DNA of 64,000 nt from Hemibagrus wyckioides (lineage: Eukaryota > Chordata > Actinopteri > Siluriformes > Bagridae): the NCBI RefSeq assembly GCF_019097595.1, contig NC_080717.1, positions 4,713,501-4,777,500 of the forward strand, read 5' to 3'. Positions 1 to 13,683 of this stretch are shown here, piece after piece. A program made the translations under genes and the position numbers. The notes beneath the pieces were generated by a model. The model was given only the letters and a program-made list of their open reading frames with translations, was not told where the DNA came from and made no database searches. Within the stretch, counting starts at the first letter, position 1, and each line of letters begins with the position of its first letter.

Positions 1-3000
1 TGAGAGAGTTTAGATTGTGTGTGTGAGAGAGTTTTGATTGTGTGTGAGAGAGTTATGATTGTGTGTGAGAGAGTTTAGATTGTGTGTGTGAGAGAGTTAT
101 GATTGTGTGTGAGAGAGTTATGATTGTGTGTGAGAGAGTTTAGATTGTGTGTGAGAGAGTTTAGATTGTGTGTGTGAGAGAGTTTTGATTGTGTGTGAGA
201 GAGTTTAGATTGTGTCTGAGAGAGTTATGATTGTGTGTGTGAGAGAGTTTAGATTGTGTGTGAGAGAGTTTAGATTGTGTGAGAGAGTTTAGATTGTGTG
301 TGAGAGAGTTTAGATTGTGTGTGTGAGAGAGTTTTGATTGTGTGTGAGAGAGTTATGATTGTGTGTGTGAGAGAGTTTTGATTGTGTGTGAGAGAGTTAT
401 GATTGTGTGTGAGAGAGTTTAGATTGTGTGTGTGAGAGAGTTTAGATTGTGTGTGAGAGAGTTATGATTGTGTGTGAGAGAGTTTAGATTGTGTGTGTGA
501 GAGAGTTTAGATTGTGTGTGAGAGAGTTTAGATTGTGTGTGAGAGAGTTTAGATTGTGTGTGTGAGAGAGTTTTGATTGTGTGTGAGAGAGTTTTGATTG
601 TGTGTGAGAGAGTTTAGATTGTGTGTGTGAGAGAGTTTAGATTGTGTGTGAGAGAGTTATGATTGTGTGTGAGAGAGTTTAGATTGTGTGTGTGAGAGAG
701 TTTAGATTGTGTGTGAGAGAGTTTAGATTGTGTGTGAGAGAGTTTAGATTGTGTGTGAGAGAGTTATGATTGTGTGTGTGAGAGAGTTTAGATTGTGTGT
801 GAGAGTTTAGATTGTGTGTGAGAGAGTTATGATTGTGTGTGTGAGAGAGTTTAGATTGTGTGTGAGAGAGTTATGATTGTGTGTGAGAGAGTTTAGATTG
901 TGTGTGTGAGAGAGTTTAGATTGTGTCTGAGAGAGTTATGATTGTGTGTGAGAGAGTTATGATTGTGTGTGAGAGAGTTTAGATTGTGTGTGAGAGAGTA
1001 TAGATTGTGTCTGAGAGAGTTATGATTGTGTGTGTGAGAGTTATGATTGTGTGTGTGAGAGTTATGATTGTGTGTGAAAGAGTTTAGATTGTGTCTGAGA
1101 GAGTTATGATTGTGTGTGAGAGAGTTTAGATTGTGTGTATGAGAGTTATGATTGTGTGTGAGAGAGTTTAGATTGTGTGTGTGAGAGAGTTTAGATTGTG
1201 TGAGTGTAGATTGTGTGTGTGAGAGAGTTTAGATTGTGTGTGAGAGTTATGATTGTGTGTGTGAGAGTTATGATTGTGTGTGTGAGAGAGAGTTATGATT
1301 GTGTGTGTGAGAGAGTTTAGATTGTGTGTGTGAGAGAGTTTAGATTGTGTGTGAGAGAGTTTAGATTGTGTGTGAGAGTTATGATTGTGTGTGAGAGAGT
1401 TTAGATTGTGTGTGTGAGAGAGTTATGATTGTGTGTGTGAGAGAGTTATGACTGTGTGTGAGAGAGTTTAGATTGTGTGTGTGAGAGAGTTTAGATTGTG
1501 TGTGAGAGAGTTTAGATTGTGTGTGAGAGAGATTTGATTGTGTGTGAGAGAGTTTAGATTGTGTGTGAGAGAGTTTAGATTGTGTGTGAGAGAGTTTAGA
1601 TTGTGTGTGAGAGAGTTTAGATTGTGTGTGAGAGAGTTATGATTATGTGTGTGAGAGAGTTTTGATTGTGTGTGAGAGAGTTATGATTGTGTGTGAGAGA
1701 GTTTAGATTGTGTGAGAGAGTTTAGATTGTGTGTGAGAGAGTTATGATTGTGTGTGTGAGAGAGTTTAGATTGTGTGTGAGAGAGTTTAGATTGTGTGTG
1801 TGAGAGAGTTTTGATTGTGTGTGTGAGAGAGCTTAGATTGTGTGTGAGAGAGTTTAGATTGTGTGTGTGAGAGAGTTTTGATTGTGTGTGAGAGAGTTTA
1901 GATTGTCTCAGAGAGTTATGATTGTGTGTGTGAGAGAGTTTAGATTGTGTGTGAGAGAGTTATGATTGTGTGTGAGAGAGTTTATATTGTGTGTGAGAGA
2001 GTTATGATTGTGTGTGAGAGAGTTTAGATTGTGTGAGAGAGTTTAGATTGTGTGTGAGAGAGTTTAGATTGTGTGTGTGAGAGAGTTTTGATTGTGTGTG
2101 AGAGAGTTTAGATTGTGTGTGAGAGAGTTTAGATTGTGTGTGTGAGAGAGTTTTGATTGTGTGTGAGAGAGTTTAGATTGTGTGTGAGAGAGTTTAGATT
2201 GTGTGTGTGAGAGAGTTTTGATTGTGTGTGAGAGAGTTTAGATTGTGTGTGAGAGAGTTTAGATTGTGTGTGTGAGAGAGTTTTGATTGTGTGTGAGAGA
2301 GTTTAGATTGTGTGTGTGAGAGAGTTTTGATTGTGTGTGAGAGAGTTTAGATTGTGTCTGAGAGAGTTATGATTGTGTGTGTGAGAGAGTTTAGATTGTG
2401 TGTGAGAGAGTTTAGATTGTGTGAGAGAGTTTAGATTGTGTGTGAGAGAGTTTAGATTGTGTGTGTGAGAGAGTTTTGATTGTGTGTGAGAGAGTTATGA
2501 TTGTGTGTGAGAGAGTTTTGATTGTGTGTGAGAGAGTTATGATTGTGTGTGAGAGAGTTTAGATTGTGTGTGTGAGAGAGTTTAGATTGTGTGTGAGAGA
2601 GTTATGATTGTGTGTGAGAGAGTTTAGATTGTGTGTGTGAGAGAGTTTAGATTGTGTGTGAGAGAGTTTAGATTGTGTGTGAGAGAGTTTAGATTGTGTG
2701 TGTGAGAGAGTTTTGATTGTGTGTGAGAGAGTTATGATTGTGTGTGAGAGAGTTTAGATTGTGTGTGTGAGAGAGTTTAGATTGTGTGTGAGAGAGTTAT
2801 GATTGTGTGTGAGAGAGTTTAGATTGTGTGTGTGAGAGAGTTTAGATTGTGTGTGAGAGAGTTTAGATTGTGTGTGAGAGAGTTTAGATTGTGTGTGAGA
2901 GAGTTATGATTGTGTGTGTGAGAGAGTTTAGATTGTGTGTGAGAGTTTAGATTGTGTGTGAGAGAGTTATGATTGTGTGTGTGAGAGAGTTTAGATTGTG

Positions 3001-6000
3001 TGTGAGAGAGTTATGATTGTGTGTGAGAGAGTTATGATTGTGTGTGTGAGAGAGTTTAGATTGTGTGTGAGAGAGTTATGATTGTGTGTGAGAGAGTTTA
3101 GATTGTGTGAGAGAGTTTAGATTGTGTGTGAGAGAGTTTAGATTGTGTGTGAGAGAGTTATGATTGTGTGTGTGAGAGAGTTTTGATTGTGTGTGTGAGA
3201 GAGCTTAGATTGTGTGTGAGAGAGTTTAGATTGTGTGTGTGAGAGAGTTTTGATTGTGTGTGAGAGAGTTTAGATTGTCTCAGAGAGTTATGATTGTGTG
3301 TGTGAGAGAGTTTAGATTGTGTGTGAGAGAGTTATGATTGTGTGTGAGAGAGTTTATATTGTGTGTGAGAGAGTTATGATTGTGTGTGAGAGAGTTTAGA
3401 TTGTGTGAGAGAGTTTAGATTGTGTGTGAGAGAGTTTAGATTGTGTGTGTGAGAGAGTTTTGATTGTGTGTGAGAGAGTTTAGATTGTGTGTGAGAGAGT
3501 TTAGATTGTGTGTGTGAGAGAGTTTTGATTGTGTGTGAGAGAGTTTAGATTGTGTGTGAGAGAGTTTAGATTGTGTGTGTGAGAGAGTTTTGATTGTGTG
3601 TGAGAGAGTTTAGATTGTGTGTGAGAGAGTTTAGATTGTGTGTGTGAGAGAGTTTTGATTGTGTGTGAGAGAGTTTAGATTGTGTGTGTGAGAGAGTTTT
3701 GATTGTGTGTGAGAGAGTTTAGATTGTGTCTGAGAGAGTTATGATTGTGTGTGTGAGAGAGTTTAGATTGTGTGTGAGAGAGTTTAGATTGTGTGAGAGA
3801 GTTTAGATTGTGTGTGAGAGAGTTTAGATTGTGTGTGTGAGAGAGTTTTGATTGTGTGTGAGAGAGTTATGATTGTGTGTGAGAGAGTTTTGATTGTGTG
3901 TGAGAGAGTTATGATTGTGTGTGAGAGAGTTTAGATTGTGTGTGTGAGAGAGTTTAGATTGTGTGAGAGAGTTATGATTGTGTGTGAGAGTGTTTAGATT
4001 GTGTGTGTGAGAGAGTTTAGATTGTGTGTGAGAGAGTTTAGATTGTGTGTGAGAGAGTTTAGATTGTGTGTGTGAGAGAGTTTTGATTGTGTGTGAGAGA
4101 GTTATGATTGTGTGTGAGAGAGTTTAGATTGTGTGTGTGAGAGAGTTTAGATTGTGTGTGAGAGAGTTATGATTGTGTGTGAGAGAGTTTAGATTGTGTG
4201 TGTGAGAGAGTTTAGATTGTGTGTGAGAGAGTTTAGATTGTGTGTGAGAGAGTTTAGATTGTGTGTGAGAGAGTTATGATTGTGTGTGTGAGAGAGTTTA
4301 GATTGTGTGTGAGAGTTTAGATTGTGTGTGAGAGAGTTATGATTGTGTGTGTGAGAGAGTTTAGATTGTGTGTGAGAGAGTTATGATTGTGTGTGAGAGA
4401 GTTATGATTGTGTGTGTGAGAGAGTTTAGATTGTGTGTGAGAGAGTTATGATTGTGTGTGAGAGAGTTTAGATTGTGTGAGAGAGTTTAGATTGTGTGTG
4501 AGAGAGTTTAGATTGTGTGTGTGAGAGAGTTTAGATTGTGTGTGAGAGAGTTTAGATTGTGTGTGAGAGAGTTTAGATTGTGTGTGTGAGAGAGTTTAGA
4601 TTGTGTGTGTGAGAGAGTTTTGATTGTGTGTGTGAGAGAGTTTAGATTGTGTGTGAGAGAGTTTAGATTGTGTGTGTGAGAGAGTTTTGATTGTGTGTGT
4701 GAGAGAGTTTAGATTGTGTGTGAGAGAGTTTAGATTGTGTGTGTGAGAGAGTTTTGATTGTGTGTGAGAGAGTTATGATTGTGTGTGAGAGAGTTTAGAT
4801 TGTGTGTGTGAGAGAGTTTTGATTGTGTGTGAGAGAGTTATGATTGTGTGTGAGAGAGTTTAGATTGTGTGTGAGAGAGTTTAGATTGTGTGTGTGAGAG
4901 AGTTTTGATTGTGTGTGAGAGAGTTTAGATTGTGTCTGAGAGAGTTATGATTGTGTGTGTGAGAGAGTTTAGATTGTGTGTGAGAGAGTTTAGATTGTGT
5001 GAGAGAGTTTAGATTGTGTGTGAGAGAGTTTAGATTGTGTGTGTGAGAGAGTTTTGATTGTGTGTGAGAGAGTTATGATTGTGTGTGTGAGAGAGTTATG
5101 ATTGTGTGTGAGAGAGTTATGATTGTGTGTGAGAGAGTTTAGATTGTGTGTGTGAGAGAGTTTAGATTGTGTGTGAGAGAGTTATGATTGTGTGTGAGAG
5201 AGTTTAGATTGTGTGTGTGAGAGAGTTTAGATTGTGTGTGAGAGAGTTTAGATTGTGTGTGAGAGAGTTTAGATTGTGTGTGTGAGAGAGTTTAGATTGT
5301 GTGTGAGAGAGTTATGATTGTGTGTGTGAGAGAGTTTAGATTGTGTGTGTGAGAGAGTTTAGATTGTGTGTGAGAGAGTTATGATTGTGTGTGAGAGAGT
5401 TTAGATTGTGTGTGTGAGAGAGTTTAGATTGTGTGTGAGAGAGTTTAGATTGTGTGTGAGAGAGTTTAGATTGTGTGTGAGAGAGTTATGATTGTGTGTG
5501 TGAGAGAGTTTAGATTGTGTGTGAGAGTTTAGATTGTGTGTGAGAGAGTTATGATTGTGTGTGTGAGAGAGTTTAGATTGTGTGTGAGAGAGATTTGATT
5601 GTGTGTGAGAGTTTAGATTGTGTGTGAGAGTTTAGATTGTGTGTGTGAGAGAGTTATGATTGTGTGTGTGAGAGAGTTTAGATTGTGTGTGTGAGAGTTT
5701 TGATTGTGTGTGAGAGAGTTTAGATTGTGTGTGTGAGAGTTTAGATTGTGTGTGTGAGAGAGTTTAGATTGTGTGTGAGAGAGTTATGATTGTGTGTGAG
5801 AGTTTAGATTGTGTGTGTGAGAGTTTTGATTGTGTGTGAGAGAGTTATGATTGTGTGTGTGAGAGTTTAGATTGTGTGTGTGAGAGAGTTTTGATTGTGT
5901 GTGAGAGAGTTATGATTGTGTGTGAGAGAGTTTAGATTGTGTGTGTGAGAGAGTTTAGATTGTGTGTGAGAGAGTTTAGATTGTGTGTGAGAGAGTTTAG

Positions 6001-7388
6001 ATTGTGTGTGAGAGAGTTATGATTGTGTGTGTGAGAGAGTTTAGATTGTGTGTGAGAGTTTAGATTGTGTGTGAGAGAGTTATGATTGTGTGTGTGAGAG
6101 AGTTTAGATTGTGTGTGAGAGAGATTTGATTGTGTGTGAGAGTTTAGATTGTGTGTGAGAGTTTAGATTGTGTGTGTGAGAGAGTTATGATTGTGTGTGT
6201 GAGAGAGTTTAGATTGTGTGTGTGAGAGTTTTGATTGTGTGTGAGAGAGTTTAGATTGTGTGTGTGAGAGTTTAGATTGTGTGTGTGAGAGAGTTTAGAT
6301 TGTGTGTGAGAGAGTTATGATTGTGTGTGAGAGTTTAGATTGTGTGTGTGAGAGTTTAGATTGTGTGTGTGAGAGTTTAGATTGTGTGTGAGAGAGTTAT
6401 GATTGTGTGAGAGAGTTTAGATTGTGTGTGAGAGAGTTTAGATTGTGTGTGAGAGTTTAGATTGTGTGTGAGAGAGTTATGATTGTGTGAGAGAGTTTAG
6501 ATTGTGTCTGAGAGAGTTTAGATTGTGTGAGAGAGTTTAGATTGTGTGTGAGAGAGTTATGATTGTGTGTGAGAGAGTTTAGATTGTGTCTGAGAGAGTT
6601 TAGATTGTGTGAGAGAGTTTAGATTGTGTGTGAGAGAGTTTAGATTGTGTCTGAGAGAGTTTAGATTGTGTGAGAGAGTTTAGATTGTGTGTGTGTGAGA
6701 GTTTAGATTGTGTATGAGAGAGTTATGATTGTGTGTGTGAGAGAGTTATGATTGTGTGTGTGTGAGAGTTATGATTGTGTGTGAGAGAGTTATGATTGTG
6801 TGTGTGAGAGAGTTATGATTGTGTGTGTGTGAGAGTTATGATTGTGTGTGTGAGAGAGTTTAGATTGTTTGTGTGAGAGAGTTTAGATTGTGTGTGAGAG
6901 AGTTTAGATTGTGTGTGAGAGAGTTTAGATTGTGTGTGTGAGAGAGTTTAGATTGTGTGTGTGAGAGAGTTATGATTGTGTGTGTGAGAGAGTTATGATT
7001 GTGTGTGTGAGAGAGTTATGATTGTGTGTGTGAGAGAGTTATGATTGTGTGTGTGTGAGAGTTATGATTGTGTGTGTGAGAGAGTTTAGATTGTTTGTGT
7101 GAGAGAGTTTAGATTGTGTGTGAGAGAGTTTAGATTGTGTGTGAGAGAGTTTAGATTGTGTGTGTGAGAGAGTTTAGATTGTGTGTGAGAGAGTTATGAT
7201 TGTGTGAGAGAGTTTAGATTGTGTGTGTGAGAGTTATGATTGTGTGTGAGAGAGTTTAGATTGTGTGTGAGAGAGTTTAGATTGTGTGAGAGAGTTTAGA
7301 TTGTGTGTGTGAGAGTTTAGATTGTGTGTGTGAGAGAGTTTAGATTGTGTGTGAGAGAGTTTAGATTGTGTGTGTGAGAGTTTAGATT
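1..7388. repeat. Giant GT/GA satellite, domain 1 (21-23 bp units)
   Basis: Continuous tandem array already under way at the window edge. Each unit is a short (GT)n run, then GAGAGAG, then one of three variant cores (TTTAGATT, TTATGATT or TTTTGATT). Usual unit lengths are 21 and 23 bp. The plus strand is almost free of cytosine; rare C-bearing variants (GTCTGAG, GAGAGCTTAG, GTCTCAGAG) act as landmarks. The landmarks recur at fixed spacing (for example 1,831/3,203, 1,901/3,273 and 2,353/3,725, all 1,372 bp apart), showing that kilobase blocks have been duplicated inside the array. No gene or transposon core is visible. It probably lies in an intron of the adjacent minus-strand mmp25 gene, but the exons beyond it are outside the window. 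Confidence 0.97.
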
Positions 7389-7405
7389 GTGTGTGAGAGA
7401 GATTT

Positions 7406-7447
<42 letters not shown>

Positions 7448-7507
7448 CATTTGATTGTGTGTGTGTGTGTGAGAGAGAGATTTGATTGTGTGTGAGAGAG
7501 ATTTGAT

Positions 7508-7544
<37 letters not shown>

Positions 7545-7547
7545 TTT

Positions 7548-7587
<40 letters not shown>

Positions 7588-7732
7588 TTTGATTGTGTGT
7601 GTGTGTGTGAGAGAGAGATTTGATTGTGTGAGAAAGAGATTTGATTGTGTGTGTGTGTGTGAGAGAGAGAGATTTGATTGTGTGTGTGTGTGTGAGAGAG
7701 AGATTTGATTGTGTGTGAGAGAGAGATTTGAT

Positions 7733-7763
<31 letters not shown>

Positions 7764-7950
7764 TTTGATTGTGTGTGAGAGAGATTTGATTGTGTGTGAG
7801 AGAGATTTGATTGTGTGTGTGTGTGTGAGAAAGAGATTTGATTGTGTGTGTGTGTGTGAGAGAGAGAGATTTGATTGTGTGTGTGTGTGTGAGAGAGAGA
7901 TTTGATTGTGTGTGAGAGAGAGATTTGATTGTGTGTGTGTGAGATTTGAT

Positions 7951-7981
<31 letters not shown>

Positions 7982-8031
7982 TTTGATTGTGTGTGAGAGA
8001 GAGATTTGATTGTGTGTGAGAGAGATTTGAT

Positions 8032-8062
<31 letters not shown>

Positions 8063-8479
8063 TTTGATTGTGTGTGTGTGAGATTTGATTGTGTGTGTGT
8101 GTGTGAGAGAGAGATTTGATTGTGTGTGAGAGAGATTTGATTGTGTGTGTGTGTGTGTGTGTGTATGTGAGAGTGAGAGAGAGATTTGATTGTGTGTGTG
8201 TGTGTGTGTGAGAGAGAGATTTGATTGTGTGTGTGTGTGAGAGAGAGATTTGATTGTGTGTGTGTGTGTGTGAGAGAGAGATTTGATTGTGTGTGTGTGA
8301 GATTTGATTGTGTGTGTGTGTGTGTGAGAGAGAGATTTGATTGTGTGTGTGTGTGAGAGAGAGATTTGATTGTGTGTGTGTGTGTGTGTGAGAGAGAGAT
8401 TTGATTGTGTGTGTGTGAGATTTGATTGTGTGTGTGTGTGTGAGAGAGAGATTTGATTGTGTGTGAGAGAGATTTGATT

Positions 8480-8515
<36 letters not shown>

Positions 8516-8667
8516 TTTGATTGTGTGTGTGTGTGTGTGTGAGAGAGAGATTTGATTGTGTGTGTGTGTGTGTGTATGTGAGAGTGAGAGAGAGATTTGA
8601 TTGTGTGTGTGTGTGTGTGTGAGAGAGAGATTTGATTGTGTGTGTGTGTGTGAGAGAGAGATTTGAT

Positions 8668-8698
<31 letters not shown>

Positions 8699-8817
8699 TT
8701 TGATTGTGTGTGTGTGTGTGAGAGAGAGATTTGATTGTGTGTGTGTGTGTGTGTGTGTATGTGAGAGTGAGAGAGAGATTTGATTGTGTGTGTGTGTGTG
8801 TGTGAGAGAGATTTGAT

Positions 8818-8848
<31 letters not shown>

Positions 8849-8885
8849 TTTGATTGTGTGTGTGTGTGTGAGAGAGAGATTTGAT

Positions 8886-8920
<35 letters not shown>

Positions 8921-9529
8921 TTTGATTGTGTGTGTTTGTGTGAGAGAGAGATTTGATTGTGTGTGTGAGAGAGAGATTTGATTGTGTGTGTGTGTGTGAG
9001 AGAGAGATTTGATTGTGTGTGTGAGAGAGAGATTTGATTGTGTGTGAGAGAGAGATTTGATTGTGTGTGTGTGTGTGTGTGTGTGTGAGAGATTTGATTG
9101 TGTGTGTGTGAGAGAGAGATTTGATTGTGTGTGTGTGAGAGAGAGATTTGATTGTGTGTGTGTGTGTGTGTGAGAGAGATTTGATTGTGTGTGTGTGTGT
9201 GAGAGAGAGATTTGATTGTGTGTGTGTGTGTGTGTGTGAGAGAGATTTGATTGTGTGTGTGTGAGATTTGATTGTGTGTGTGTGTGAGAGAGAGATTTGA
9301 TTGTGTGTGTGTGTGTGTGTGAGAGAGAGATTTGATTGTGTGTGTGTGTGTGAGAGAGATTTGATTGTGTGTGTGTGTGTGTGAGAGAGAGATTTGATTG
9401 TGTGTGTGTGTGTGAGAGAGAGATTTGATTGTGTGTGTGTGTGTGAGAGAGAGATTTGATTGTGTGTGTGAGAGAGAGATTTGATTGTGTGAGAGAGAGA
9501 GATTTGATTGTGTGAGAGAGAGATTTGAT

Positions 9530-9562
<33 letters not shown>

Positions 9563-9589
9563 TTTGATTGTGTGATAGAGAGATTTGAT

Positions 9590-9622
<33 letters not shown>

Positions 9623-9837
9623 TTTGATTGTGTGTGAGAGAGATTTGATTGTGTGAGAGAGAGATTTGATTGTGTGTGTGTGTGAGAGAGAGAGTTGATT
9701 GTGTGTGAGAGAGATTTGATTGTGTGAGAGAGAGATTTGATTGTGTGAGAGAGAGATTTGATTGTGTGTGTGTGTGTGTGTGAGAGAGATTTGATTGTGT
9801 GTGAGAGAGATTTGATTGTGTGTGAGAGAGATTTGAT

Positions 9838-9868
<31 letters not shown>

Positions 9869-9874
9869 TTTTAT

Positions 9875-9911
<37 letters not shown>

Positions 9912-9967
9912 TTTGATTGTGTGTGTGTGTGAGAGAGAGATTTGATTGTGTGTAAGAGAGATTTGAT

Positions 9968-10000
<33 letters not shown>

Positions 10001-10006
10001 TTTGAT

Positions 10007-10041
<35 letters not shown>

Positions 10042-10387
10042 TTTGATTGTGTGTGAGAGAGATTTGATTGTGTGTGTGTGTGTGAGAGAGAGAGATTTGA
10101 TTGTGTGTGTGTGTGAGAGAGAGAGAGAGATTTGATTGTGTGTGAGAGAGATTTGATTGTGTGTGTGTGTGTGAGACAGAGAGATTTGATTGTGTGTGAG
10201 AGAGATTTGATTGTGTGTGTGTGTGTGTGTGTGTGAGAGTGAGAGAGAGATTTGATTGTGTGTGTGTGTGTGAGAGAGATTTGATTGTGTGTGTGTGTGT
10301 GAGAGAGAGATTTGATTGTGTGTGTGTGAGAGAGAGAGATTTGATTGTGTGTGTGTGTGTGTGTATGTGAGAGTGAGAGAGAGATTT

Positions 10388-10425
<38 letters not shown>

Positions 10426-10431
10426 TTTGAT

Positions 10432-10462
<31 letters not shown>

Positions 10463-10499
10463 TTTGATTGTGTGTGTGTGTGTGAGAGAGAGATTTGAT

Positions 10500-10534
<35 letters not shown>

Positions 10535-10618
10535 TTTGATTGTGTGTGTGTGTGTGAGAGAGAGATTTGATTGTGTGTGTGAGAGAGAGATTTGATTGTG
10601 TGTGAGAGAGAGATTTGA

Positions 10619-10649
<31 letters not shown>

Positions 10650-10661
10650 AGAGAGAGATTT

Positions 10662-10698
<37 letters not shown>

Positions 10699-10710
10699 AG
10701 AGAGAGATTT

Positions 10711-10748
<38 letters not shown>

Positions 10749-10890
10749 TTTGATTGTGTGTGTGTGAGAGAGAGATTTGATTGTGTGTGTGTGTGTGTGT
10801 ATGTGAGAGTGAGAGAGAGATTTGATTGTGTGTGTGTGTGTGTGAGAGAGAGATTTGATTGTGTGTGTGTGTGTGAGAGAGAGATTTGAT

Positions 10891-10923
<33 letters not shown>

Positions 10924-10929
10924 TTTGAT

Positions 10930-10960
<31 letters not shown>

Positions 10961-10966
10961 TTTGAT

Positions 10967-10997
<31 letters not shown>

Positions 10998-11178
10998 TTT
11001 GATTGTGTGTGTGTGTGAGAGAGAGATTTGATTGTGTGTGTGTGTGTGTGTGAGAGAGAGATTTGATTGTGTGTGTGTGTGTGAGAGAGAGATTTGATTG
11101 TGTGTGTGTGTGTGAGAGAGAGATTTGATTGTGTGTGTGTGTGAGAGAGAGATTTGATTGTGTGAGAGAGAGAGATTT

Positions 11179-11218
<40 letters not shown>

Positions 11219-11367
11219 TTTGATTGTGTGTGTGTGTGTGTGTGAGAGAGAGATTTGATTGTGTGTTTGTGTGTGTGAGAGAGAGATTTGATTGTGTGTG
11301 TGTGTGTGTGAGAGAGAGATTTGATTGTGTGTGAGAGAGATTTGATTGTGTGAGAGAGAGATTTGAT

Positions 11368-11400
<33 letters not shown>

Positions 11401-11427
11401 TTTGATTGTGTGAGAGAGAGATTTGAT

Positions 11428-11460
<33 letters not shown>

Positions 11461-11724
11461 TTTGATTGTGTGTGTGTGTGTGTGTGAGAGAGAGATTTGA
11501 TTGTGTGTGAGAGAGATTTGATTGTGTGAGAGAGAGATTTGATTGTGTGTGTGTGTGAGAGAGAGATAGTTGATTGTGTGTGAGAGAGATTTGATTGTGT
11601 GAGAGAGAGATTTGATTGTGTGTGTGTGTGTGTGTGAGAGAGATTTGATTGTGTGTGTGTGTGTGAGAGAGAGAGATTTGATTGTGTGTGAGAGAGATTT
11701 GATTGTGTGTGAGAGAGATTTGAT

Positions 11725-11757
<33 letters not shown>

Positions 11758-11763
11758 TTTTAT

Positions 11764-11805
<42 letters not shown>

Positions 11806-11860
11806 TTGATTGTGTGTGTGTGTGAGAGAGAGATTTGATTGTGTGTAAGAGAGATTTGAT

Positions 11861-11911
<51 letters not shown>

Positions 11912-11913
11912 AT

Positions 11914-11944
<31 letters not shown>

Positions 11945-12411
11945 TTTGATTGTGTGTGAGAGAGATTTGATTGTGTGTGTGTGTGTGAGAGAGAGAGATT
12001 TGATTGTGTGTGTGTGAGAGAGAGAGAGAGATTTGATTGTGTGTGAGAGAGATTTGATTGTGTGTGTGTGTGTGTGAGAGAGAGAGATTTGATTGTGTGT
12101 GAGAGAGATTTGATTGTGTGTGTGTGTGTGTGTGTGTGAGAGTGAGAGAGAGATTTGATTGTGTGTGTGTGTGTGAGAGAGATTTGATTGTGTGTGTGTG
12201 TGTGAGAGAGAGATTTGATTGTGTGTGTGTGAGAGAGAGAGATTTGATTGTGTGTGTGTGTGAGAGAGATTTGATTGTGTTTGTGTGTGTGTGTGTGAGA
12301 GAGAGATTTGATTTTGTGTGTGTGTGTGTGAGAGAGAGATTTGATTTTGTGTGTGTGAGTGTGTGAGAGAGAGATTTGATTGTGTGTGTGTGTGTGAGAG
12401 AGAGATTTGAT

Positions 12412-12444
<33 letters not shown>

Positions 12445-12670
12445 TTTGATTGTGTGTGTGAGAGAGAGATTTGATTGTGTGTGTGTGTGAGAGAGAGATT
12501 TGATTGTGTGTGTGTGTGTGAGAGAGAGATTTGATTGTGTGAGAGAGAAATTTGATTGTGTGTGTGTGTGTGAGAGAGAGATTTGATTTTGTGTGTGTGT
12601 GTGTGAGAGAGATTTGATTGTGTGTGTGTGTGTGAGAGAGAGATTTGATTGTGTGAGAGAGAAATTTGAT

Positions 12671-12703
<33 letters not shown>

Positions 12704-12991
12704 TTTGATTGTGTGTGTGTGTGTGAGAGAGAGATTTGATTGTGTGTGTGTGTGAGAGAGAGATTTGATTGTGTGTGTGTGTGAGAGAGAGATTTGATTG
12801 TGTGTGTGTGTGTGTGTGAGAGAGAGATTTGATTGTGTGTGTGAGAGAGAGATTTGATTGTGTGTGTGTGTGAGAGAGAGATTTGATTGTGTGAGAGAGC
12901 AATTTGATTGTGTGTGTGTGTGAGAGAGAGAGATTTGATTGTGTGAGAGAAAAATTTGATTGTGTGTGTGTGTGTGAGAGAGAGATTTGAT

Positions 12992-13024
<33 letters not shown>

Positions 13025-13142
13025 TTTGATTGTGTGAGAGAGAGATTTGATTGTGTGTGTGTGTGTGAGAGAGAGAGAGATTTGATTGTGTGTGTGTGTG
13101 TGTGAGAGAGAGAGATTTGATTGTGTGAGAGAGAGATTTGAT

Positions 13143-13173
<31 letters not shown>

Positions 13174-13302
13174 TTTGATTGTGTGAGAGAGAGATTTGAT
13201 TGTGTGTGTGTGTGTGTGAGAGAGAGATTTGATTGTGTGTGAGAGAGAGATTTGATTGTGTGTGAGAGAGAGATTTGATTGTGTGTGAGAGAGAGATTTG
13301 AT

Positions 13303-13335
<33 letters not shown>

Positions 13336-13521
13336 TTTGATTGTGTGAGAGAGAGAGATTTGATTGTGTGTGAGAGAGAGATTTGATTGTGTGTGTGTGT
13401 GTGTGTGTGAGAGAGATTTGATTGTGTGAGAGAGAGATTTGATTGTGTGTGTGTGTGTGTGTGAGAGAGAGATTTGATTGTGTGTGAGAGAGAGATTTGA
13501 TTGTGTGTGAGAGAGAGATTT

Positions 13522-13561
<40 letters not shown>

Positions 13562-13588
13562 TTTGATTGTGTGAGAGAGAGATTTGAT

Positions 13589-13621
<33 letters not shown>

Positions 13622-13650
13622 TTTGATTGTGTGTGAGAGAGAGATTTGAT

Positions 13651-13683
<33 letters not shown>

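Noticed and set aside
11760..12902. 380-codon minus-strand frame in the satellite
   Set aside because: Another frame of the same stop-free repeat.
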